Positions 43,699 to 52,662 of a DNA stretch of 64,000 nt are shown here, one piece after another (the first letter of the stretch is position 1; every line of letters begins with the position of its first letter). The position numbers were made by a program, and so were the translations under genes. The stretch is from Chlamydiota bacterium (lineage in GTDB: Bacteria > Chlamydiota > Chlamydiia > Chlamydiales > JAAZZY01), in contig JAJACV010000020.1 in the NCBI GenBank assembly GCA_022601335.1, positions 1 to 64,000 on the forward strand, read 5' to 3'. The notes beneath the pieces are model-generated. The model made no database searches and was not told where the DNA came from. It saw only the letters and a program-made list of their open reading frames with translations.

Positions 43699-45297
43699 CT
43701 ACTTTAAAGACTCTAAGTGTTTTAAGTAGGCATCTCCGACTGGAACATCTTTGTAATCCTTAGACTCTTTACCTCTCTTTTTTGCAAAAAGGTCAATCAT
43801 TTGATTGGCTAATACCTTCCCCAACTGAACCCCCTCTTGATCAAAAGAGTTGATATTCCAAATAAACCCTTGAAAAGCAACTTTATGCTCATAATAGGCT
43901 AGAAGTGCTCCGAGTGTAAATGGATCTAACTTCTTGCCTAATAAAACCCTAGAGGGTCTATTCCCTGGAAAGTTCTTGTTAGGATTATCGTTTTTATGGC
44001 CATTTGCTAAAGCCATGGATTGAGCAAACATGTTTGATAGTAATTTTTCATGTGAAAGAGTCCCTTGCACTTCAAGATCATCTCCGTACTGAGATTCTTT
44101 AAAGCTAATAAACTCAATGGGAACTGGAGTCGTTCCTTGATGCAGCATTTGAAAAAATGAATGCTGAGCATTTGTTCCTGGCTCACCCCAGATAATAGGT
44201 CCTGTATCAAAATCAACGGCATTCCCTTTTTTATCGATTCTTTTCCCATTAGATTCCATATCGAGTTGTTGCAAATGAGCTGCGAAGCGGCCGAGTGCTT
44301 GACTATAAGGAATAATAGCGACCGTGTGGTGATTGAGAAAAGTTCGATTCCAAATGCCGAGCAAAGCAGACATCAGGGGGAGGTTTTTTTTAGGATCACG
44401 CGTATTTAATGCGTGTTTATCCATATAATTTGCTCCTCGAAGAATTTCTTTGTATTGATCATATCCGAGACAAAAGGCGAGAGGAATACCTCCGACCATG
44501 GATGTAACAGAATAGCGCCCTCCAATGAAGTCCCACATATAAAAACGCTCTAAATAGCGTTCAGGATCATCAAGAGGACTTCCTTTCCCAGTTACAACGA
44601 TAAAGTGCCCTTTAGGATCTAGTCCTTTTTTTTCAAAGTGATGCCGCATTAAAGCTTCATTAGTCAAAGTTTCTAAGGTTCCTCCTGACTTGGAAATAGA
44701 AGCTACGAGGGTTTTACTTAGATCGATACTCTGAGCCACTGAAGCGGCGTTATCAGGGTCTACATTTGAAACAAAATGTAGAGTTCTATTTGGCTTGTTC
44801 AAGTGCTGCATAGCGACCGTTAGCGCTTTCGCTCCAAGCTCAGAGCCTCCGATACCGACTACAACGAGATGGATAAATTTTTCATGCTCTTCATTATCTT
44901 TAATAAAAGCTTCTAATTTTTGGTTTTCGACTAGAGCCTCTTTAGTTGCAGCCTTTGCTTTTTCACTTTGATTTTGATCTTCGAAAAAATCTCTCATCGC
45001 TGTATGTAAAACAGATCGATTTTCAGACTCAAAACCTTCAATAAAGTTTAAAACTTCTCCGGACTGCATCGCTTGCATTTTATCAAAGACATTTGCCTCT
45101 TCACTTAATTTAATCAAGTGATCGAGAACGTTATCGTCTACTTGCTCTGTGGCGAATAAAAGACGAAAGTGTTCATTATCTACAAAAAATTGATTGACTC
45201 TATCTGGGTTAAAAGATTGAGGGTTCGTAAGGTCAAAGGGCTTTTGAGCTAATTTTCTCAGTTCATTTACAGAGGCATATTGATTAAAAATTGTCAT
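43699..45297 (-). CDS. pgi: Glucose-6-phosphate isomerase
   Basis: Interconverts glucose 6-phosphate and fructose 6-phosphate; cytosolic. It has 532 residues from ATG at 45297; a GTG four codons earlier is possible. VVVGIGGSELGAKALTVA (about 145-162) and SISKSGGTLETLTN (about 202-215) bind phosphate, GGRYSVTSMVGGIPLA (about 262-277) and GEPGTNAQHSFFQMLHQG (with the catalytic glutamate and histidine) are diagnostic. It overlaps the end of the preceding gene at 45284 by 14 bases. Confidence 0.96.
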   Translation of the reverse strand: MTIFNQYASVNELRKLAQKPFDLTNPQSFNPDRVNQFFVDNEHFRLLFATEQVDDNVLDHLIKLSEEANVFDKMQAMQSGEVLNFIEGFESENRSVLHTAMRDFFEDQNQSEKAKAATKEALVENQKLEAFIKDNEEHEKFIHLVVVGIGGSELGAKALTVAMQHLNKPNRTLHFVSNVDPDNAASVAQSIDLSKTLVASISKSGGTLETLTNEALMRHHFEKKGLDPKGHFIVVTGKGSPLDDPERYLERFYMWDFIGGRYSVTSMVGGIPLAFCLGYDQYKEILRGANYMDKHALNTRDPKKNLPLMSALLGIWNRTFLNHHTVAIIPYSQALGRFAAHLQQLDMESNGKRIDKKGNAVDFDTGPIIWGEPGTNAQHSFFQMLHQGTTPVPIEFISFKESQYGDDLEVQGTLSHEKLLSNMFAQSMALANGHKNDNPNKNFPGNRPSRVLLGKKLDPFTLGALLAYYEHKVAFQGFIWNINSFDQEGVQLGKVLANQMIDLFAKKRGKESKDYKDVPVGDAYLKHLESLK

Positions 45298-46390
45298 TAA
45301 ACTTTCCACTTTTTTTATATTCTTTAAAAGCTATTTCTTGAGTTATTCCTACAGGATCTTTCAAATAAACGATTTCACCTCCAGCTGCACAAAAACCTTC
45401 AAGCTTTCTTTTAGTCCATTCATCTACTTCAAGAATAAATAAAACATCTAAGCCTTCCCAATTGACAGCTAAATGTCTCTCAGATAGATACCGTACGGAA
45501 TCTTTAGATTCAATAAGGTCAAAAATAGTCTCATAAAAGGCTATTTCTTTAGGATCACAAATTCTTTTCGAAGGAACTACAATTCCTAATGCGGGTGATG
45601 CAGCGGGTCTTTGATAAGGCAGAAAAGTATCACTAATAAATCCATTTGGATATCCCCCACAACCCCAACTTAATGCATGAGGAATGCAAATAGGTGATTT
45701 TTTAACTCCGATTTGAATAAAGTCAAATCCTTCATGGTCTAAGAGTTGGTAGATATGCAATCTAGATTTAATGTGTCCTGCATTAAATAAAACATATGGC
45801 AGAAGTACAGATGGAAATTGTGAAACAAGGACTTCAAAATAGTCTACAGCTTGTTCCATGCAAAAAAAACGTAGAAGATTTTGTCCGTACTCTGAATGGA
45901 TCAAGTTATCAGGGACAACGTTCGATAAACTTTTGCAAGGCAGACCGCTGAGATTATGAAACGCTTGTGCATCAGAGAACCACTCCAAAAATTTATTTCT
46001 TAACATCAGCGTTTGCTCACTATCCCAAATCCATTTAGTCATTAAATCCAACGAGCCTTTAAAAATGAGACACCCAATAGTGTGATCTTCAAATTCAGAC
46101 CATAACGTTTCAAAAAAGTGGTCTAGAGCAAGATGCAGAGATTTATATTGCGTCGTATCGGATAAGGGCAGAGGCAGGTCTCCAAAAAGCCCTAAATCTA
46201 AATCCCAAAGAATATTAAGCCCTTTATCAACTACTTTTTGAGCTTCTTTCTTTTGAGCTGTCCAATCGAGCGGAGAATCTAATTTAGCAGACAACGTAAT
46301 TTTGACAGTATTAAAAGCATCTTGAGGCATATCAGAAAAATGCCCGTCAAAAACTTGGGGGATAGCCGTCTTTTTTGTTTCCTGTTCCAT
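45284..46390 (-). CDS. Conserved-looking cytosolic protein upstream of pgi, unknown
   Basis: Unrecognised 368-residue protein. No signal peptide or membrane segment. It looks globular, with mixed helix and strand (DLDLGLFGDLPLPLSDTTQ, GCLIFKGSLDLMTKWIW, RHLAVNWEGLDVLFILE) and a glycine/cysteine-rich stretch (SWGCGGYPNGF near 240). The 3' end overlaps pgi by 14 bases and its 5' end lies 33 bases from trmB, so trmB, this gene and pgi are probably one operon. The position suggests a housekeeping role tied to its neighbours, but the sequence does not say which. Confidence 0.7.
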   Translation of the reverse strand: MEQETKKTAIPQVFDGHFSDMPQDAFNTVKITLSAKLDSPLDWTAQKKEAQKVVDKGLNILWDLDLGLFGDLPLPLSDTTQYKSLHLALDHFFETLWSEFEDHTIGCLIFKGSLDLMTKWIWDSEQTLMLRNKFLEWFSDAQAFHNLSGLPCKSLSNVVPDNLIHSEYGQNLLRFFCMEQAVDYFEVLVSQFPSVLLPYVLFNAGHIKSRLHIYQLLDHEGFDFIQIGVKKSPICIPHALSWGCGGYPNGFISDTFLPYQRPAASPALGIVVPSKRICDPKEIAFYETIFDLIESKDSVRYLSERHLAVNWEGLDVLFILEVDEWTKRKLEGFCAAGGEIVYLKDPVGITQEIAFKEYKKSGKFNDNF

Positions 46391-46423
46391 ATAATTCTAG
46401 AATAATTTGAAATTAAGTCTATA

Positions 46424-47104
46424 TTAACTATGTACACACATTTGGAATTTAGAAAAATAAAAAGAACGTTTTTTTTCCTTCCATAGGTTCATAAAATAGG
46501 ATCCACCGTAATCAGAGACATCTGAAGTAAAGTATGGATTTGGGAAAAGTGAGCTAAAAGAAGAGTGGTCTAAAAAGTGGCGGGAAATTTGTTGAAAATA
46601 GTTTTCATCATCAGTGACTACATGAGCCACTCCACCGGGTTTAAGTACACGAGAGAGTTCATTTAAGAAAGGAGCTTGTATCAAGCGATGTTTTGCATGC
46701 CTTTTTTTAGGCCAAGGATCTGGAAAATTTATGGATATTTGATCTATGGTCTGTGTATCCACATAATGCGTAGCAATATCTAAGGCCTCTCCACAGCAAA
46801 TAAGAAGATTATTTAGTCCCCTATTTTTCATTTTTGACCAAATTTTTCTAACTCGGTCAAAACGCATTTCAAGGGCAATCCAATTCCATTGGGGATACAG
46901 CTCTGCTTTTTGACAAATCCAATCTCCGTTTCCACTACAAAACTCTAAATGAATAGGATTGGGGGTGGAAAATAAATTTTGCAATGGGTTCTCTAAAAGG
47001 ACCCTTTCGGTTCTTTGAGGAATATAAAGAATGTTTTGACTCTTATCGAAAAAAACTTTTTGTTTTTTGTCTTTAAAAGGTGAAAGTAAATCTTTTGGTG
47101 TCAT
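46424..47104 (-). CDS. trmB: tRNA (guanine-N7-)-methyltransferase
   Basis: Methylates G46 of tRNA with S-adenosylmethionine. It has 226 residues. HLEFCSGNGDWIC (about 53-65) is the SAM-binding motif I, WIALEMRFDRVRKIW follows, and INFPDPWPKKRHAKHRL (about 129-145) is the TrmB-specific catalytic signature. RVLKPGGVAHVVTDDENYF is also typical. The N-terminal about 50 residues are longer and less conserved. First gene of the minus-strand unit leading to pgi. Confidence 0.95.
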   Translation of the reverse strand: MTPKDLLSPFKDKKQKVFFDKSQNILYIPQRTERVLLENPLQNLFSTPNPIHLEFCSGNGDWICQKAELYPQWNWIALEMRFDRVRKIWSKMKNRGLNNLLICCGEALDIATHYVDTQTIDQISINFPDPWPKKRHAKHRLIQAPFLNELSRVLKPGGVAHVVTDDENYFQQISRHFLDHSSFSSLFPNPYFTSDVSDYGGSYFMNLWKEKKRSFYFSKFQMCVHS

Positions 47105-47181
47105 AAAATGGGACTCTGTATTAATCTGGCGAGCCAGTATACATTAATTCTCTCATTTTTTCAAATGAACACGGATGAGAC

Positions 47182-48354
47182 ATGCTTTCACCCAAAATTT
47201 TTCATCTATGCCAAAATCGCCTTGGGTTAACAGAAACCTATCAAGAATTTAATAGAGAACCGCTTCTTTGCGTTTTGTGCGATGCTCTTCACTTGTCAAA
47301 ACCGGAAGAAAATGCCTCTATTTCTAAAGATTTCGAAAAAATCATCAAAAAACATTTACTTATACAAAGACACAACTTCACAGAGAAGTCTCTAAAAAAA
47401 ACATTAGATCATGCTCAGAAACATTTGAACACGAAATATGCCCAAGAGGCTCATCTGCTTAAAGTTTCGGTTCTTATTTTAATTGAAGCGCCAAACTCCG
47501 AAGAGGAAGACGAAAAAAAATTTTATATCTGTGGCGTCGGTGACTTTAAAGTTTTAGAAATAAACAATCCCTCTAGTGTTCTTTTTTATGACTCTGAAAC
47601 CCCCTCTCTTCCCTTAGAATTATCATTAAAAAAAAGATTCCATTATCTTACTAATGTGATTGGGCAGTCTACAATGAAAGCTTCTACACATAAGTTTTCT
47701 TCTAAACAAATCCCTGATTTTTTGATTTTAAGTTACGGCAGCTATAGTTCAATTGGAGAAGACAAATGGGAACAAATAGTCTCAGAATTTGAGACTAAAA
47801 AAAACAATCTTATTCGCCTAGTATCTAAATCAAATGAAAAAGAACACTCCAATTTATTGGTGTATATTTCTCTACAAGACCATGAAATTAAAAACAAGAA
47901 ATCAGCTATTGAAACTAAACTCAATAAACCGCCCTCAACCTCTTATTTCAACTTTAAAAAAGCGTTCTATTCGCTGAAGTGGACTTTGAAAGTTTTAGTA
48001 GTCTTAATACTAGGCATTTGTATTTTTGAGTTAACTCAAAAGACTTCTATGTTGTCCTCTTTTAACAATTCTACTTATGACAGCGTTAAAAGTTCTGTTC
48101 GAGAACCTCAGAAGAGTTTAAATTTAACTTCATTTAATTCCCCATCAAAGTTTTCGTTTATTAAGGAAAGAGCTTACATTGTGGATTTGAAAGAAAAATA
48201 CGATCGACAAACACTGACTATTGAAAAGTTGAATATGCGCATACGGGATCAAGAGAAACTCCTTCGTGATCAACAAATTAAAACGTACCTCCCTATTCCT
48301 GTAGTAGAAATACCCAAACAAAAGCAACTTGGGGAGAGGTCTACTTCTTACTAA
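47182..48354 (+). CDS. Degenerate PP2C-like domain with a membrane anchor and coiled coil
   Basis: A 390-residue protein. Residues about 25-235 have a PP2C-phosphatase-like strand pattern: VLCDALHL (the D of the DG motif kept, G replaced by A), FYICGVGDFKVLEI (VGDFK for the usual VGDSR), and LILSYGSYSSIGEDKW (SYGS for the usual TDGL). The metal aspartate of the third motif is therefore missing, so it may be an inactive phosphatase or phosphoserine sensor. A membrane segment lies at about 268-286 and a coiled coil at about 330-365 beyond it. The next two genes encode envelope proteins on the same strand. Identification of the fold is by pattern only. Confidence 0.55.
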   Translation: MLSPKIFHLCQNRLGLTETYQEFNREPLLCVLCDALHLSKPEENASISKDFEKIIKKHLLIQRHNFTEKSLKKTLDHAQKHLNTKYAQEAHLLKVSVLILIEAPNSEEEDEKKFYICGVGDFKVLEINNPSSVLFYDSETPSLPLELSLKKRFHYLTNVIGQSTMKASTHKFSSKQIPDFLILSYGSYSSIGEDKWEQIVSEFETKKNNLIRLVSKSNEKEHSNLLVYISLQDHEIKNKKSAIETKLNKPPSTSYFNFKKAFYSLKWTLKVLVVLILGICIFELTQKTSMLSSFNNSTYDSVKSSVREPQKSLNLTSFNSPSKFSFIKERAYIVDLKEKYDRQTLTIEKLNMRIRDQEKLLRDQQIKTYLPIPVVEIPKQKQLGERSTSY

Positions 48355-48434
48355 AAATAAGTTTCCTCTTAACACTTGCAATATTATTCTCAAGCTGATT
48401 ATCTTCTCCATTTTCTAGAGACTCTGAGGCGGCA

Positions 48435-49136
48435 ATGAAAAATCGATTTTTTCTCATTTTTACATCCTTAAATTTCTTTATGGTTGAAAATTTATCAGCA
48501 AGTCAAAATTTTAAGTTAGATATTCATAAAACTTGGATGACATCACCTGTAATCTTTACCGTCTTAATAGTTTCACTTGCATGGGCTTTTAAAACATGGA
48601 TCTATGCAAAATTAGCGCTTAGAACTTCAGGACACTTTCCTCAAGATTTTTACCAACAAATAAAAAAACACCTCCTACAAAAACAATTTGATGAAGCTTT
48701 AAAAATATGCGAGCTAAAGTTAAATTTTGCGGCAAGTATTATTGCTTGTGGTATTGCTTCTAGAAAATACGGCTCTAAAGTCATAACAAAGGCTATGCAA
48801 GCGGAGCAAAAACGAACGAGTCAATTTCTCTGGAAAAAACTCGTTATTTTAAAAAATATTGCCATTATTTCTCCCATTCTTGGTTTACTTGGAACCTTAG
48901 TAAGTCTTTTTTACGCCTTTAAAGAGGCTCAGGCTCCCAAAGAGATTTTCACATTCCTCTTAAACACTTTTACCCCTCTCCTGCCTACAACACTCTTTGG
49001 ACTCTTAGTTGCCTTTATTACAGCTCTATTTTATATAAGTTTAAAGAAGCATGTCACAAAATCGTTAAAGTATATTGAAAATGAAACTCTTAATTTAGGA
49101 ACCTTCATTCAATCAGAGACTGTATTTTCGGCATGA
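48435..49136 (+). CDS. MotA/TolQ/ExbB-family proton-channel protein
   Basis: A 233-residue membrane protein with segments at about 35-55, 140-162 and 180-204, the TolQ/ExbB layout with a large cytosolic loop between the first and second. AIISPILGLLGTLVSLFYAF (about 143-162) and TTLFGLLVAFITALFY (about 185-200) are the conserved core. A first hydrophobic stretch at 5-22 may be a signal-like leader. Normally it works with an ExbD/TolR partner, which is not present nearby. AT-rich spacer of 80 bases from the PP2C-like gene. Confidence 0.82.
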   Translation: MKNRFFLIFTSLNFFMVENLSASQNFKLDIHKTWMTSPVIFTVLIVSLAWAFKTWIYAKLALRTSGHFPQDFYQQIKKHLLQKQFDEALKICELKLNFAASIIACGIASRKYGSKVITKAMQAEQKRTSQFLWKKLVILKNIAIISPILGLLGTLVSLFYAFKEAQAPKEIFTFLLNTFTPLLPTTLFGLLVAFITALFYISLKKHVTKSLKYIENETLNLGTFIQSETVFSA

Positions 49137-49166
49137 GCGTTTGATATTCAAAAAAAGGAACATACA

Positions 49167-49499
49167 ATGAAAAAGCTTTGGCTTATCTTAGCAGCCCTAC
49201 CTCTACTTTTGGGAGCTTGTAAACATGAACATAAGGAAACAGACTCCTCGCTTTCCGTTCTTGAAAATGACCAGTCCATTATTAATGAATGGTATGGAGT
49301 GGGTCATTTTGATGAACCCCATAAAGCAAAGTGTCCTCCAGCCCCTGAAGAAGAAAATACCCCTACTTTTTCAACGCCAGGTGGAGTAGTTACCCAAAAT
49401 CAACTGCCTCTTACTCAAACAACTGAAGAAATCAACCAAGCCAAATTTTTCTCTAGCTATCTTTTTGAGCAAACGGAAGAAAAAGCTAACTTAAACTAA
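49167..49499 (+). CDS. Small predicted lipoprotein
   Basis: A 110-residue exported protein. The signal peptide MKKLWLILAALPLLLGAC ends in a lipobox (LGAC; lipidated C18), then a histidine/lysine-rich start (KHEHKET) and a polar, glutamine/threonine-rich remainder with no domain. AAGGAAC lies 9 bases before the ATG. It follows the ExbB-like gene by 30 bases, so the three genes 47182-49499 may be one transcript for an envelope complex. Confidence 0.8.
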   Translation: MKKLWLILAALPLLLGACKHEHKETDSSLSVLENDQSIINEWYGVGHFDEPHKAKCPPAPEEENTPTFSTPGGVVTQNQLPLTQTTEEINQAKFFSSYLFEQTEEKANLN

Positions 49500-49581
49500 C
49501 CTCTCCTTACAAGCTGGACGAAGTTCTTTAAGGGATTTACAGACGGAATATGAGAAAGCGTGAAGATGGCATCTTTTTAAG

Positions 49582-51027
49582 CTACTTCTTTAAAATAACT
49601 CTTTTTACAAAGTGTGGCTTGCTGTGTAAAATTGGTTTCACTTGATGCTGCTCATTAATTTTGGATTTAATACTTGGAGTAAATGCTTTGAAAACTTTAA
49701 ATAAAAACTTTCTACGTGCTGGAACGATAGCTCTGCTTTTTGCTTGATAAACGGGAAAGTGATGAACAAATTGAAGTTCTTTGGCAGACTCTAATTCTTC
49801 TTCTATACCCAGAGCCACTTGAAAATAGTAGAGTAGTTTACTTTGTTCACAACCCGCTCTATCAATGCCATCTCTACAAGTAATATTAATGGATTGACAG
49901 GAGCTATATTGTAAAAAATATAGAATCAGATGAGTGTACGTTAAATCTATAAAAATACTTCTTTCTGCACTTTCTAACTCATTTTTCGATGAATAGTAAA
50001 GGGTATGAACTTCTTCAATAACCTGTCTCACTCCTTTTTGAAAAAGAGGGTCTTTTTTCCACTGTGTTGGCAAATAGTAGTACCCTGAGTTAATTTGCTC
50101 AAAAAGCATTCGATAAAAGACCATTTTAAATTGATCCATACACCTTAAATTTTGAAATCTACCCTGTTGAAAATAAAAATCTCCGTCAGAGGGTATACAA
50201 ACACATGAAAAATTATTATATCTAGATTCAAGAGCTTTGACTTCTCGGCTTCGCTTTCCCTCGTCTCCCCAGGTCTTTTGCTTATTAATATAAATATGGC
50301 TTTTATTCTCTAATTGCAATTTTGCTAGAAACCCCTCAAATTCACCAATCACTTTTGGTTTTTCAATCCAGGACTCACGTGTAGGGCATCCCATACGGAC
50401 CATTTTAACTTTTGCGAGTTTACCCTGTCTGAAAACCGCCATTGTATAAAGCAAAAATGGCAAATTGTATTGATGAGAATCAAAACACCTCTTCAATAAA
50501 TTTTCATCGAATTTTCTTATCTCACGCTCTATAAACAAAAAAGGCTTTGACTTCTCAATCAAGTCTGCCTCATCAAGAAAATTGTAATTAGAAAAATGCT
50601 CGCTCTCAGGAGTATCTTTAGATGAAAATGTTAGGGATGAAAAAAGACTTTCTAATAAACCCTGTCCAAACGAATAAAAATGCGTCTGATAATACTTTGA
50701 ACAACAAAAATTGAGTAGCATGTGCTGAAATTCTGTTTTCCAGCCGACCTTTGCAGAGTCCTTTTTAAAATAGTTCAACAGAAATCGCAGTTGCTTAGAT
50801 AATTTAACATGTTGCTTACGAGGATTTTTTCCTTCCTTAAATAAGCAAGATACTAATTTGTTAAACGCCTTAATCAGGTTCACTTCATCAAGAGTTAGTG
50901 AATTCTTGTCTAATTCATGAAGAGTCAACATAAACTCCCATCCTTCTTGTTGAAGAAAGGAGTCTCTAAGACCCTGAATCGCAATGTTATATTTCTTATT
51001 TCTTTCTCTGTGAAAATTCCATCTCAT
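49582..51027 (-). CDS. CX5R-motif phosphatase-like protein, paralogue A (cytosolic)
   Basis: Member of a three-gene tandem family. It has 481 residues from ATG at 51027, favoured by GAGGGG eight bases upstream; ATG at 51051 is also open. The diagnostic loop is ITCRDGIDRAG (C384 to R390), a C-x5-R phosphate-binding loop like those of cysteine phosphatases such as myotubularins and SopB/IpgD (for example CSDGWDRT or CKSGKDRT), with alanine where most have S/T. VRMGCP (about 210-215), SHIYINKQ (about 243-250) and SGYYYLPTQW (about 314-323) recur in the paralogues. No signal peptide. It probably hydrolyses phosphate esters; the substrate is unknown. This copy has the most divergent motifs (VRMGCP for LRTGCP). 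Confidence 0.72.
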   Translation of the reverse strand: MRWNFHRERNKKYNIAIQGLRDSFLQQEGWEFMLTLHELDKNSLTLDEVNLIKAFNKLVSCLFKEGKNPRKQHVKLSKQLRFLLNYFKKDSAKVGWKTEFQHMLLNFCCSKYYQTHFYSFGQGLLESLFSSLTFSSKDTPESEHFSNYNFLDEADLIEKSKPFLFIEREIRKFDENLLKRCFDSHQYNLPFLLYTMAVFRQGKLAKVKMVRMGCPTRESWIEKPKVIGEFEGFLAKLQLENKSHIYINKQKTWGDEGKRSREVKALESRYNNFSCVCIPSDGDFYFQQGRFQNLRCMDQFKMVFYRMLFEQINSGYYYLPTQWKKDPLFQKGVRQVIEEVHTLYYSSKNELESAERSIFIDLTYTHLILYFLQYSSCQSINITCRDGIDRAGCEQSKLLYYFQVALGIEEELESAKELQFVHHFPVYQAKSRAIVPARRKFLFKVFKAFTPSIKSKINEQHQVKPILHSKPHFVKRVILKK

Positions 51028-51149
51028 AATGCACGCCCCTCTAAACCGCATGATTACAAATTGAACGTTTTTTGAAAATCAAGTTTTCAAAACTTGTGAA
51101 TAAAATTCCCAAACAACTCATGCTATTTCATTTAGAATACAGATCTTTT

Positions 51150-52625
51150 CTAAATGGTGTTCTGAGAACTTGCATAAAAGGGCTCTTGAATTTTTTCAAT
51201 AGCAGAAAGAGCCCTCACTGAGCGGGATATATCAGGTGGGCGATGATAGTATACGAGCGCTGGCCAATACGAGTAGTAAAGAGTGTCCTGCAATGATAAA
51301 TCTCCAACTTGAGCTCTCATATACGCATCAAATACGCTCAAAGCACTCATAGCACGATCAATTCCATGCTTGCAGGTCCAATTGACAAGATCCACATCAA
51401 GTTGATTAATTAGATGTTCTACGATGCAAGCATAGGCAATATCAATAAACTGACTACGTTCTCTTTGGACAAAAAAGGATGCCCCCTGAAAGTAAGTGTG
51501 GTGTATTTCATTAAATTTACTGTTCAGAAAGTCTAAGAATGAAGAGTCTTTGGTTAGCTTTTCAGGGAGAAGAAATCCCTTTTCTCCATTTACAATATGA
51601 TTAATAAATGAAAACAGAAATTGTTTTGCCTCCTCACGTCCCAAATTTTTTTGCTCATAGAAGGAACTATTATAGGGTAATGTTATACAAACAAAAGTAT
51701 CTTTATAATCTTGATTTTCCGCTAACTTATGTAGCAACTTACTTGCCTTTTTTTCACTACCACTTCTCATCAAATTTTGGTTATTAATATAAAGGTGTTT
51801 TTTGCCCTCTTTTTTAAGCACATCTAGATAGGATAGAAAAAGTGGGTCTATAGTGGGGGCATAGTTTTTCCCTGTAATAGGACAGCCTGTTCTCAAAACA
51901 GTAATTTTTTTCTTATCTAGCAAATAGGTACTAATTTTAGTGCGGACACTATAGAAAGCAGGATCCCAACTCATTAAAGATAGATAATGACTTTTACGAT
52001 GACAGGTCTTAAAAAAAATAGAAGGTGACCAGCTAGGAAATAGCTGATAAATTTCTTTTCGAATTAAGCCTGCATTTAAGTGTGCAATATCAATCGTCTG
52101 ATAATTTTCAGGCATCAATTGACAAAAGAAATTGTACCCTAGATCACTCTCAGTTAAATCTACTAAAAATAGCTTGTAACTCAATTCTTTTGCGAGATTG
52201 AAAGCGGTTAAATCATGTCTGTTTTCCTTAAGGCTTAAAGTCGCCTCTCTCAGAAGAGATATAAATTGTTTATAATGCGCACGCGTCAGCTCTTTTGAAG
52301 GTTTGTTCAAAATTTGTAAAGCTTGAACAAGTGGCATTATTTGAGCGGCTTCTTCTCTAGATGCATTTTTAGTAATTTCTTCTAGATACTCTATTTCATT
52401 GAGGACCTGTTTTCCATCAGATTCAAACTGCGTCTTAAGCTCGCTTATAGCTAAAGGAAATGCTTGTTTAAAGTGTCCTCTCAACGCTTTAGACTCATAG
52501 GCCCACTCAGAAGTAGTAACAGCCTGTCTTTGGAAATCCTTCTTACCTGACGCAAAGGGACAAGATTGAAGAGAGAAGGAGACGATTGAAAAAATAAGGG
52601 TAAAAAATAAGTTAAACGCTTTCAC
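51150..52625 (-). CDS. CX5R-motif phosphatase-like lipoprotein, paralogue B
   Basis: A 491-residue paralogue with a GTG start, preceded by GGAG six bases upstream. The first 22 residues form a lipoprotein signal peptide (hydrophobic core LFFTLIFSIVSFS, lipobox LQSC, C22), so this copy is exported and lipid-anchored, unlike its two sisters. The catalytic-type loop is WTCKHGIDRAM (C418 to R424). Shared blocks are YSVRTK (about 225-230), VLRTGCPITGK (about 243-253), KHLYINNQN (about 276-284), LPYNSSFYEQ (about 316-325) and GFLLPE (about 350-355). An alternative is a pseudo-phosphatase; the loop cysteine and arginine are kept. Confidence 0.72.
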   Translation of the reverse strand: MKAFNLFFTLIFSIVSFSLQSCPFASGKKDFQRQAVTTSEWAYESKALRGHFKQAFPLAISELKTQFESDGKQVLNEIEYLEEITKNASREEAAQIMPLVQALQILNKPSKELTRAHYKQFISLLREATLSLKENRHDLTAFNLAKELSYKLFLVDLTESDLGYNFFCQLMPENYQTIDIAHLNAGLIRKEIYQLFPSWSPSIFFKTCHRKSHYLSLMSWDPAFYSVRTKISTYLLDKKKITVLRTGCPITGKNYAPTIDPLFLSYLDVLKKEGKKHLYINNQNLMRSGSEKKASKLLHKLAENQDYKDTFVCITLPYNSSFYEQKNLGREEAKQFLFSFINHIVNGEKGFLLPEKLTKDSSFLDFLNSKFNEIHHTYFQGASFFVQRERSQFIDIAYACIVEHLINQLDVDLVNWTCKHGIDRAMSALSVFDAYMRAQVGDLSLQDTLYYSYWPALVYYHRPPDISRSVRALSAIEKIQEPFYASSQNTI

Positions 52626-52662
52626 TTAAACTCCGAGTATTCAAAAACCGAAGTTAACTGAT

